Notes: a model not told the origin generated them from the letters alone. 12,499 bases of DNA from an uncultured bacterium (GCA_900551675.1 URXH01000060.1:1-12499); one strand, 5' to 3'; counted from the first letter of the stretch, positions 1 to 5,984 are shown. Program-made: numbers and translations.

Positions 1-179
1 AAGAATATTAAGACCTGTCATCGCGCACATGGTGCGCGATCTTTTTATGACAAATTTTAGATTGCGCAATAAATGCGCAATAACATTACTGTATAAAACC
101 TGACTTCCTGCACTTCTGTCAGCTAAAAATGCCCCCCCCCCGAAGATGCGGGATTTTCATTTCTTCGTAATCTTTCCAT
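1..179 (-). pseudogene. Possible frameshifted or phase-variable ORF after prfB, partial at left edge
   Basis: A good Shine-Dalgarno (AAGGAG) sits 8 nt before an ATG at 179-177, shortly after the prfB stop, so a gene start is plausible. The frame reads M-E-R-L-R-R-N-E-N-P-A-S-S-G-G-G-H-F and stops at 125-123. Just before that stop it crosses ten consecutive G on the minus strand (132-141). One extra G, or two fewer, would let the frame continue without a stop to the window edge, giving about 60 residues including A-F-L-A-D-R-S-A-G-S-Q-V-L-Y-S. The product is not recognised. It could be a phase-variable gene, a homopolymer sequencing error, or a chance frame through an intergenic repeat, since the distal part overlaps a plus-strand terminator-like hairpin at 20-40. 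Confidence 0.28.
20..46 (+). terminator. Terminator-like hairpin near left edge
   Basis: Nine perfectly paired bases, ATCGCGCAC (20-28) and GTGCGCGAT (32-40), enclose a 3-nt loop and are followed by CTTTTT on the plus strand. This is a typical intrinsic terminator shape for a plus-strand gene ending left of the window. The minus strand has no T-run after the stem, so it is unlikely to terminate prfB. It may instead belong to a repeat, because a related GTGCGC/GCGCAC hairpin occurs at 5632-5647. Confidence 0.5.
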
Positions 180-244
180 AAATTCAACTCCTTTTTCTTA
201 TTAATCAGTTCTTTTTAATATGATAACATATATTCAAAATAATT

Positions 245-1331
245 TCAATTATTCATACGTAAATATGTCTCTACAAATCCGTCTAAATCACCGTCCATTA
301 CAGCATCAACATTAGATGTTTCAAAACCTGTCCTGTGGTCTTTTACCATTTTATAAGGATGAAACACGTAAGAACGTATCTGGGAACCAAAATTTATATC
401 AGCATTTTCGCCCTTCAATTCCGCCAGTTTCTTTTCATGTTCTGACTGCCTTATTGCAAGAAGTTTTGATGCAAGAATTTGAAGTGCATTTTCTTTATTT
501 TGAAGCTGTGAACGCTCCTGCTGGCATTTTACAACTATACCTGTAGGTTTATGCAAAATTCTGACAGCAGTTTCTACTTTATTAACATTCTGACCGCCGG
601 CACCTCCAGAGCGCATTGTATCAATTTCAAGGTCTTCTGGCGGAATTGTTATTGTCTTTTCAAAATCTTCTATTATGGGGCAAACTTCAACCGATGCAAA
701 ACTTGTCTGGCGCTTTCCGTTTGCATTAAAAGGAGAAATTCTGACTAATCGGTGAACGCCTTTTTCGGCTTTTGAATAACCGTAAGCATATCTGCCTGTT
801 ATTTTTATTGTTGCCGATTTTATTCCTGCTTCATCTCCGTCAAGTTTATCCAGAAGTTCAACTTTCCAGCCTCTACTTTCAGCCCAGCGCATATACATTC
901 TCAAAAGCATGCTTGCCCAATCCTGAGCATCTGTTCCGCCTGCGCCAGAATTTATTGACAATATAGCATCAGCTTCATCATATTCTCCGCTCAACATCTG
1001 CTTCACTTCAAATTTATCAAGAGCAGCTTCCATTTCATCAAGCTGAAGTGCTGTTTCTGATATCAACCCCTCATCGCCCAGTTCAAATGCGGTTTCAACA
1101 TCATCAACTACTGCCTGCCATTTGTCTATAAATAAAATATTATCTTTAATATCTCTGATATGTGCTCCGAGTTCTGATGCTTTTCGTTGATCTGACCAAA
1201 TATCCGGACTCTGCATTTGAGCTTCCAGCTTTTTTAATTCATCATCAAGAGAAGCTCTGTCAAAGACACTCCTTTATTTTTTCAAATCTGCTCTTTAAGC
1301 TGTTCAGGCGTTGTTTTATCTCTATGTCCAT
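245..1331 (-). CDS. prfB: Peptide chain release factor 2 (RF2), with programmed +1 frameshift
   Basis: RF2 reads UGA and UAA stop codons in the ribosomal A site and triggers hydrolysis of the finished peptidyl-tRNA. The stop-recognition tripeptide S-P-F (about residues 199-201) identifies RF2 rather than RF1. The catalytic G-G-Q lies at about 245-247 within [11 protein letters not shown]. Translation starts at ATG 1331 and gives 23 residues ending E-C-L before an in-frame TGA (1262-1260). Shifting +1 at CTT-TGA-C continues D-R-A-S-L-D-D-E-L and yields 361 residues, close to the usual 365. An in-frame TAA lies just upstream of ATG 1331, which fixes the 5' limit. No Shine-Dalgarno precedes this ATG and a candidate -10 box sits only about 8 nt away, so the mRNA may be leaderless. 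The gene is divergent from the membrane operon starting at 1411. Confidence 0.96.
1259..1273 (-). promoter_or_regulatory. prfB: prfB +1 programmed frameshift site
   Basis: On the minus strand the sequence reads AGGAG-TGT-CTT-TGA-C. This is a Shine-Dalgarno-like stimulator, a 3-nt spacer, the slippery CUU codon, an in-frame UGA and then C. It matches the known RF2 autoregulatory site. When RF2 is scarce the ribosome pauses at UGA and slips into the productive +1 frame; when RF2 is abundant, translation stops after 23 codons. Both flanking frames are open and join into an intact RF2, which is the direct support. Confidence 0.95.
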
Positions 1332-1338
1332 ACATTAA

Positions 1339-1366
1339 ATTGTAATATAAAAAAATATTGTTGCAA
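1339..1366 (-). promoter_or_regulatory. Predicted sigma70-like promoter of prfB
   Basis: On the minus strand TTGCAA (1366-1361), a 16-nt spacer and TACAAT (1344-1339) form a reasonable -35/-10 pair. The expected transcription start falls at about 1332, next to the prfB ATG at 1331, which would make the message leaderless or nearly so. The -35 hexamer is self-complementary and coincides with the -35 of the opposite promoter. Confidence 0.45.
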
Positions 1367-1388
1367 ACAAAGAAGGAACTGATATAAT
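1361..1388 (+). promoter_or_regulatory. Predicted sigma70-like promoter of the three-gene membrane operon
   Basis: TTGCAA (1361-1366), a 16-nt spacer and a consensus TATAAT (1383-1388) precede the gene at 1411. The predicted start near 1395 leaves a leader of about 16 nt that carries the AAGGAGAG ribosome binding site. Confidence 0.6.
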
Positions 1389-1410
1389 TAAAGCATTACA
1401 AGGAGAGATC

Positions 1411-2184
1411 ATGAGCGGATTAATAGACAGTTATAAAAAAGTTTTTGAAAATAAAAAAGCCCATATATGGCTTCTGGTTATTTCATTTTTATGGACTATT
1501 CTATCAACATTAATTGATATAAAACTGGGAAGACCTGATACTTTCAGGCAAAACCCTGTTGATATTACCTGTAATATTATAATCGGGGCATACAGCCTGC
1601 AGTTTCTGCATAATGCAATAAATAGCATTAATAACGGTGCTTTGCCGTTTTTGACGGATATTCAGCCGAAAGTATTCTGGGGTGTGATAAAATTGAATAT
1701 CGTATGGGGAATTTATGCGGTAATCTGTCTGCTTTTTTCTGTAGTAATATATATGACAACTCATTTTATGGCTGCTGCAATAATATTAGTTCTTGCTATT
1801 TTATTTTTTGCGGTATTTGTGTATTACATATTCTTAGCTTATGCAGAAAATTTTGATTCAAAAGGTTTGTTGAATATCACATTGTTATTCAAATTTATAA
1901 AACCTGCATTTAAGCCGCTTTATATAAAACTTATTTTATTTATATTGTTTACGCTCGGTGCTGCTATAATTTATATACTTTTATACACTGTTGCGGGTCT
2001 GACTGGAATTGACAAAATCGGATATATTGCGGAAGATTTTTATTTTCTCGATGTCATAATGTATTCTATTGCAGGATATTTTGTGATTATTACATGGTAT
2101 TTTGCATTTCCTTACTCACTTATTAATTCATTTAACAGAGATATAAAACCGGTTTTAAGAAAGGATGATATTGATAATGACTAA
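1411..2184 (+). CDS. Polytopic membrane protein, DUF4013-like (first of three paralogues)
   Basis: This is a 257-residue, very hydrophobic protein with about six membrane segments, roughly at residues 18-38, 50-66, 92-113, 119-143, 169-197 and 212-236. It has no cleavable signal peptide. The segment around 65-100, with N-N-G-A-L-P-F-L-T-D-I followed by a hydrophobic stretch, resembles the DUF4013 pattern, so the family call is tentative. The motif Y-A-E-N-F-D-S-K-G-L-L-N-I-T-L (144-158) recurs almost residue for residue in the third gene, showing common descent. ATG 1411 follows AAGGAGAG at good spacing and a consensus promoter. Its end overlaps the start of the next gene, so translation is probably coupled. 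Function is unknown; a channel, scaffold or envelope role cannot be separated from sequence alone. Confidence 0.85.
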   Translation: MSGLIDSYKKVFENKKAHIWLLVISFLWTILSTLIDIKLGRPDTFRQNPVDITCNIIIGAYSLQFLHNAINSINNGALPFLTDIQPKVFWGVIKLNIVWGIYAVICLLFSVVIYMTTHFMAAAIILVLAILFFAVFVYYIFLAYAENFDSKGLLNITLLFKFIKPAFKPLYIKLILFILFTLGAAIIYILLYTVAGLTGIDKIGYIAEDFYFLDVIMYSIAGYFVIITWYFAFPYSLINSFNRDIKPVLRKDDIDND

Positions 2185-2926
2185 TATGCGCGAAGCCTTA
2201 AAATACTTATACAAAGGTCAAAATGCATTATCAAGACAAATATGCCTGTTTTCAATCTGCGGAACTGCAGGTTTGATTAACGGTTATCTGGCACTTGCAG
2301 GACAGTTATATAATGATGCTTCAATTTACATAAAAATTATATTTGCAGGACTGATTATTTTATTCGGCTTTTTTATCACCGGCTTTGAAACAGAATTTCT
2401 TCATACCAGAAGAATTCCTGATTCTGACATGAATGTTTTAAAAACAGCATTAAAAAAAATCCCGTTCATAATATTTTTAATCGGGGTTCCATTTTGTCTT
2501 GTGAGCCTGTTTACAAAATATCAATATCAGGCTTTTTGTATACAAACATTATTAGCAATTCCTATAACAATGATTCAGGCAGGATATTCTTATAACTTTC
2601 AAAATTCTGATGCATTCAAAATGTTTTCAAAATTTAAGGTTAAAGATTATTTTATGCTTCTTATAAAACGAATTTGGGTTGTTATTGCAAGTTATGCAGT
2701 TACACTTATTTCGGTTTTTCTCATATTTTTTGTTATAGGTGTTTGTACTGCTCTGTTATATAAAGGCGATGTAAACTCAATAAGTCTTGCACTATCAGCA
2801 CATCAGACACAAATAGCGAAATTATCAAATTATATTACTGCGATACTACTTGTTTACACACTGACAATCGGCACACTTGTCTGGGATTATGAATTATTAA
2901 AAACAAATGAGAGAGAGGAACAATGA
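2177..2926 (+). CDS. Polytopic membrane protein, DUF4013-like (second, most diverged paralogue)
   Basis: This hydrophobic protein has about 249 residues and roughly six membrane segments. The motif shared by genes one and three is poorly kept here; only a weakly similar Q-A-G-Y-S-Y-N-F stretch remains at the matching place. I chose ATG 2177 because AAGGA (2161-2165) lies 11 nt upstream of it. An earlier in-frame ATG at 2165 overlaps that Shine-Dalgarno, and a later one is at 2186. The chosen start overlaps the previous stop as ATGACTAA, a typical translational-coupling junction. The assignment to the same family rests on position, length, topology and the tandem arrangement more than on motif conservation. 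The function is not known. Confidence 0.8.
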   Translation: MTNMREALKYLYKGQNALSRQICLFSICGTAGLINGYLALAGQLYNDASIYIKIIFAGLIILFGFFITGFETEFLHTRRIPDSDMNVLKTALKKIPFIIFLIGVPFCLVSLFTKYQYQAFCIQTLLAIPITMIQAGYSYNFQNSDAFKMFSKFKVKDYFMLLIKRIWVVIASYAVTLISVFLIFFVIGVCTALLYKGDVNSISLALSAHQTQIAKLSNYITAILLVYTLTIGTLVWDYELLKTNEREEQ

Positions 2927-3699
2927 ACGTTATAGATTTAATGGTCAATGGATTTTCAAAAATATTTAAGGGAGAAAAAATTGCTGTAAAACATATTCTT
3001 CTTATTATAATTACCGCTTTTGTATCAATTTCATCAGTATATCTGGACAGAGCATCAGAAGCATTAAAAACAACAAAACAAATGCCTGACATGAATTTAT
3101 TCTTAATAGCACTAGCTGTTCTTATTATTTTCGGAATTTACATGGCCGGATATAATCTTATATTTTCACATAATGCATTTGACAAAGATAATCCGCAGGG
3201 TATTATGCCTGAAATTGACATTAAACCGTTTAAAGTATTCTGGAACGCTTTACCTTTAATGATTTGCTGGACTTTTTACATCTTTACGTCTGTTATTTTA
3301 TCATGCTTTATAATTGCGACCAATACATTTATGAAAATATTTGGTATTGCTCTTTTGCTTTTTGTCTTAATGTTTTGTGCATTTGCACAGTTTGTATATA
3401 TTGAATATTCCAAAAACTATGACAAAAATGGACTTTATAACATAACTCTTCCTTTTCAATATTTGAAAAAGACTTTTTCAGAATTTGTATTACTCGGACT
3501 TCTATTTATACCTGTATATGGCATTGCAATGATGCCTAGCTTTTTTGCAGGGATAATTCTGGCATTAGCTGGTATTAAAGACATATCTATTGCAATGTTT
3601 GTTGGAGGAATTCTCGGAGGCTATTTTACATTCTTAGTACAAATTGTATGGTATTACAGTCTTGTTCAAATATATAAAGAAAAAATAATAAGCTGTTAA
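2923..3699 (+). CDS. Polytopic membrane protein, DUF4013-like (third paralogue)
   Basis: This 258-residue membrane protein has hydrophobic stretches near residues 23-40, 58-80, 110-132, 138-160, 187-215 and 222-246. It shares with the first gene D-I-K-P-x-K-V-F-W (about 99-107) and Y-S-K-N-Y-D-K-N-G-L-Y-N-I-T-L (162-176), so the two are clearly paralogous. The start overlaps the preceding stop as ATGA, and GAGAGAGGA provides the ribosome binding site. Its stop overlaps the convergent 5'-nucleotidase stop by four bases, and no terminator hairpin is visible between them. The three genes form one operon. Equal sizes and tight coupling suggest the products may assemble together, but that is inference. 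Confidence 0.85.
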   Translation: MNVIDLMVNGFSKIFKGEKIAVKHILLIIITAFVSISSVYLDRASEALKTTKQMPDMNLFLIALAVLIIFGIYMAGYNLIFSHNAFDKDNPQGIMPEIDIKPFKVFWNALPLMICWTFYIFTSVILSCFIIATNTFMKIFGIALLLFVLMFCAFAQFVYIEYSKNYDKNGLYNITLPFQYLKKTFSEFVLLGLLFIPVYGIAMMPSFFAGIILALAGIKDISIAMFVGGILGGYFTFLVQIVWYYSLVQIYKEKIISC

Positions 3700-5240
3700 T
3701 CAACTATTTGAATTCTGCCGTCATCTTTAATATCAACAGGCTGTGGATTTTTGCGCATATAATCTTCTATGCATTTGCATACGTCAAAATCATAAATCTT
3801 AACGTCATTATCATCTTTTTTGAGCATTGTAAAACCGTCATGACCTTCAGCATAGTAATCTGTTAATGCCGTTTTATAAAATTTATCAGTTCGCGGATTA
3901 TTTATATCAACAGGAGTTTCTTTCCCGTTTTTATCAACAAAAAATACACTTTTCAGATCTCCATTTTTGCTGACAGAATATTTTAACCCTGAAACGTATA
4001 TAAGCCCCGGTTTGTTATTTGTATTAACAAGAGATTTACACGCCACACGCAGGGCATCAACAATATCTTTTTCTGTATAATTTGCAACTGCCATTTTGTT
4101 TTTGAAAGGTGAAATATCTTCCAGCCATCTTGTATCAAGCTTACCCGATTCAAAGAAGCCTCTCATTGTTGCAGAGCCGAAAAGAGCAATATCCGTACCC
4201 AATTCCTCTCTCATACAATCACAAAGGAAACTGCCATGACCGCTTGGTTCTATTGCGACATTTTGCGGAACCGGAGGAACAGAATTTATTGTGCCCACAA
4301 TTTTCGGTTTGCCCAGAATAGTCTCAAATATATGTCTAACTACAGGATTTCGCTTAAATCCGCGTGTACTTGTTACATTATTTTGAACTTTAGTCATAAC
4401 ACCTCTGTCATTCCACTCTACATTCAAAACGCCAAAATAATTGCCGTCTCTGCCTGCCTGCGTAATAACAACAGGTTCGCCTGATTTTGAATTAAACAGA
4501 TTAATTTCAGGTTTAATATCCAATACAAGATTGTGAGAATGCCCGCCGAGAATGATATCAATGCCGTCAGTTTCCCTTGCAATTTTTTGATCATAGCCGA
4601 AACCGACATGAGACAACAGAATAATTCTGTCGACACCCTGTTTTTTTAATTTATCAACTTCTTCCTGAACATCCTTTATTGTATTTTCAATTCCGTCAAT
4701 ATTAAGCTCTTCAAAAATCTTGCCGTATTTTAATCTTGAAAATAAATCAACAGGAGAAACGCCGATTATTCCGTATCTGTTGCCGTTAACTTCCTGAATA
4801 TAAGATTTTTCAACTTTTTTGTACAAAGGATTATCCGGTTTAATGTTTATATTGCAGGCAAGCATCTTATACCCCATGTGCGGTATAAGTTCTGCAATAT
4901 GTTCAGGCGTGTCATACTCATGATTTCCCATTGCTGAAGCCATAATCCCCATAATATTTTGTGCTTCAACCATAACACGGTTCGCCGGAACAGGTTCCCC
5001 GAGCTGAATATCACCCGATGAAAGTTTTAATTTATCAGTAGGCACAGATGGAACAAAATGGTCAAAAGCATTTGAAGCCGTAACAGTTCTTTCAATATTT
5101 ATAGACTTGCCATGGAAATCATTAATATAAAAGATACTCGTCCTTTTAGGTTTATAAGCTTCTGTTTTACCGTCCGGCGTTTTTTTTTGAAGCGCCTGAT
5201 ATAATAAATTTGAATTTGAAGCTGTTACGGGCGTTATCAT
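3696..5240 (-). CDS. 5'-nucleotidase / 2',3'-cyclic phosphodiesterase family metallophosphoesterase
   Basis: A 514-residue two-domain protein of the UshA/5'-nucleotidase family, which hydrolyses nucleotides or related phosphate esters with two bound metals. The N-terminal catalytic domain shows the metal-binding series D41-x-H43, G-D77, G-N-H-E (105-108), H211 and G-G-H-S-H (232-236). The C-terminal substrate domain starts near 310 and includes E-G-H-D-G-F (465-470), which matches the G-G-D-G-F loop whose Phe stacks on the base in relatives. No hydrophobic signal peptide is visible; the first about 33 residues are polar, although most relatives are periplasmic or cell-surface enzymes. GAAGGGA lies 10 nt before the ATG. 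The exact substrate cannot be told from sequence. The gene is convergent with, and overlaps by 4 bp, the membrane operon. Confidence 0.92.
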   Translation of the reverse strand: MITPVTASNSNLLYQALQKKTPDGKTEAYKPKRTSIFYINDFHGKSINIERTVTASNAFDHFVPSVPTDKLKLSSGDIQLGEPVPANRVMVEAQNIMGIMASAMGNHEYDTPEHIAELIPHMGYKMLACNINIKPDNPLYKKVEKSYIQEVNGNRYGIIGVSPVDLFSRLKYGKIFEELNIDGIENTIKDVQEEVDKLKKQGVDRIILLSHVGFGYDQKIARETDGIDIILGGHSHNLVLDIKPEINLFNSKSGEPVVITQAGRDGNYFGVLNVEWNDRGVMTKVQNNVTSTRGFKRNPVVRHIFETILGKPKIVGTINSVPPVPQNVAIEPSGHGSFLCDCMREELGTDIALFGSATMRGFFESGKLDTRWLEDISPFKNKMAVANYTEKDIVDALRVACKSLVNTNNKPGLIYVSGLKYSVSKNGDLKSVFFVDKNGKETPVDINNPRTDKFYKTALTDYYAEGHDGFTMLKKDDNDVKIYDFDVCKCIEDYMRKNPQPVDIKDDGRIQIVD

Positions 5241-5316
5241 CTGGTCTAATTCCCTTCAGAATAAAACACCCTGAAAACTATTTTTTGCTATATAAAAAAT
5301 AAAAGATTTACAAAAG

Positions 5317-5556
5317 TTATAATTCAAATTCCATTGTCTGAAATTTCCACTCCTTTGAAAGTTCTTCTTTTAAAAGTTTTGCATCGCCGTTAACTTCCAA
5401 AAGTACGATCCCGCGGTTCAGACACACCTCGTTGTTTGAGGGGTGAAGTCCGATTCTTGTCCTAATTTCACAGCCGAATTTAGTAATAAGTTTTTGAAAA
5501 TCAACAGCTGTTTCAACCCTGTTTTCCAAACAAACTCCGATAATAGTTACAGTCAT
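5317..5556 (-). CDS. TM1266-like small regulator (iron-only hydrogenase system putative regulator / ACT-like fold)
   Basis: This 79-residue protein begins T-V-T-I-I-G-V-C-L-E-N-R and contains I-R-T-R-I-G-L-H (about 31-38) and G-I-V-L-L-E-V-N-G-D (about 49-58). The spacing of these strands (I-G-V-x-x-E-N-R, then R-x-G-L/I, then a hydrophobic strand ending in G-D) matches my memory of the TM1266 family, small ferredoxin-fold proteins often found with [FeFe]-hydrogenase maturation genes. No hydrogenase gene lies in this window, so the role is unsupported by context. AAGGAGG at ideal spacing supports the start. About 480 bases of palindrome-rich DNA with a minus-strand promoter lie upstream, so its message may carry a long leader. 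An alternative is any other small ACT- or NikR-like domain protein. Confidence 0.6.
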   Translation of the reverse strand: MTVTIIGVCLENRVETAVDFQKLITKFGCEIRTRIGLHPSNNEVCLNRGIVLLEVNGDAKLLKEELSKEWKFQTMEFEL

Positions 5557-5592
5557 TTTTCCTCCTTTTACATAAACAATGTTATTGAAAGT

Positions 5593-5624
5593 GAATAAGT
5601 AAATAGGTAAATAAGAGAATAAGT
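5593..5624. repeat. Four tandem copies of an 8-bp repeat
   Basis: Four consecutive 8-mers, GAATAAGT, AAATAGGT, AAATAAGA and GAATAAGT, follow the pattern RAATARGW with exact 8-nt spacing. They lie just upstream of the 79-residue gene, in its putative leader. They could be a binding-site array or simply a short tandem repeat; nothing in the sequence decides between these. Confidence 0.6.
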
Positions 5625-5631
5625 CTTTACG

Positions 5632-5647
5632 GTGCGCTTTCGCGCAC
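5632..5647 (-). repeat. GC-rich hairpin, GNRA-type loop on the minus strand
   Basis: GTGCGC (5632-5637) and GCGCAC (5642-5647) pair perfectly around a 4-nt loop. On the minus strand the loop is GAAA, a stable GNRA tetraloop; on the plus strand it is TTTC. This favours a minus-strand RNA. There is no T-run on the minus-strand side, so it is not an intrinsic terminator in that direction. Confidence 0.5.
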
Positions 5648-5658
5648 GAAAAAGTTGT

Positions 5659-5695
5659 CCTCTCGCCCCTTTTGGGAGAGAGATAGAGAGAGGGG
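5659..5695. repeat. CTCTC/GAGAG intergenic palindrome
   Basis: CTCTC (5660-5664) pairs with GAGAG (5678-5682) and CCC (5666-5668) with GGG (5674-5676), followed by a second GAGAG-AGGGG run. The pattern resembles the widespread bacterial intergenic repeat of the form CCCTCTCC...GGGAGAGGG. Membership is judged by eye only. Confidence 0.4.
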
Positions 5696-5830
5696 TTTAA
5701 TATTACTGCTTAACGAAACAACAGCAAAACGAGTGCTGTCTGAGCGGTAAAAGAGATTCCGAAACAAGTTCGGAATTACGAAAATATAGCGAGTTCACTC
5801 GTTACAGGTTGAGTTTAGCAGTAATTAAAC
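5695..5830 (-). ncRNA. Candidate structured RNA (cloverleaf-like), strand inferred
   Basis: The ends pair: bases 5695-5714 match 5813-5830 as inverted repeats with one mismatch and a 2-nt bulge (core TACTGCT / AGCAGTA). Inside lie three local hairpins: ACAGCA/TGCTGT (5721-5726, 5734-5739), ATTCCGAA/TTCGGAAT (5756-5763, 5769-5776) and CGAG/CTCG (5790-5793, 5798-5801). Together they form a closed four-way, cloverleaf-like fold. The P2 loop AACGAG (5728-5733) is complementary to CTCGTT (5798-5803), so an alternative pairing or pseudoknot is possible. It has no tRNA features and matches no RNA family I recognise. The minus strand is preferred because a promoter (5929-5956) and both neighbouring genes point that way. 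A MITE-like element is the alternative, but I see no target-site duplication. Confidence 0.4.
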
Positions 5831-5856
5831 GGTCTGCGTATTTCTTTTTCTTATCC

Positions 5857-5898
5857 AATATTCTTTTTCTTTTCATCGCAAAAAAGAAAAAGAATATT
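5857..5898. repeat. Perfect 17-bp inverted repeat
   Basis: The arms 5857-5873 (AATATTCTTTTTCTTTT) and 5882-5898 are exact reverse complements around an 8-nt loop. The arms are pyrimidine-rich on one strand and purine-rich on the other. There is no trailing T-run on either strand, so it does not look like a normal terminator. It may be a stabilising leader hairpin or an intergenic palindromic repeat. Confidence 0.6.
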
Positions 5899-5909
5899 CG
5901 GTGCGGGGT

Positions 5910-5930
5910 GTGGGGATGCATAATCCCCAC
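5910..5930. repeat. 8-bp GC-rich hairpin overlapping the promoter -10
   Basis: GTGGGGAT (5910-5917) and ATCCCCAC (5923-5930) pair perfectly around a 5-nt loop. It overlaps the first bases of the minus-strand -10 box (5929-5934) and the expected start site near 5922. It could therefore act as an operator, or half of it could form the 5' end of the transcript. Confidence 0.45.
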
Positions 5931-5956
5931 TATACCCACAACATAGTTTATGTCAA
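5929..5956 (-). promoter_or_regulatory. Predicted sigma70-like promoter driving the structured intergenic region
   Basis: On the minus strand a consensus TTGACA (5956-5951), a 16-nt spacer and TATAGT (5934-5929) form a strong match. Transcription from near 5922 would run through all the palindromes described here and into the 79-residue gene at 5556. That implies either a leader of about 365 nt or a separate RNA ending before the gene. Confidence 0.55.
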
Positions 5957-5984
5957 TGTACACTCCCGAAATTTAAGCGACACA

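Noticed and set aside
1..112. Plus-strand coding tail entering from the left edge
   Set aside because: Two frames stay open briefly, but neither shows recognisable sequence and both run through the terminator-like hairpin.
316..966. Short plus-strand open frames inside prfB
   Set aside because: They lie antisense to a clearly identified gene, lack ribosome binding sites and encode nothing recognisable.
1329..1334. Alternative prfB start at the overlapping ATG at 1334
   Set aside because: That frame ends after 17 codons and does not lead into the UGA frameshift site; only ATG 1331 does.
2165..2176. ATG 2165 as start of the second membrane gene
   Set aside because: It overlaps the only Shine-Dalgarno; ATG 2177 is properly spaced and forms a standard coupled junction.
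5695..5830. Cloverleaf considered as a degenerate tRNA
   Set aside because: There is no T-loop TTC motif in place, no proper D-stem spacing, and the closing helix is far too long for an acceptor stem.
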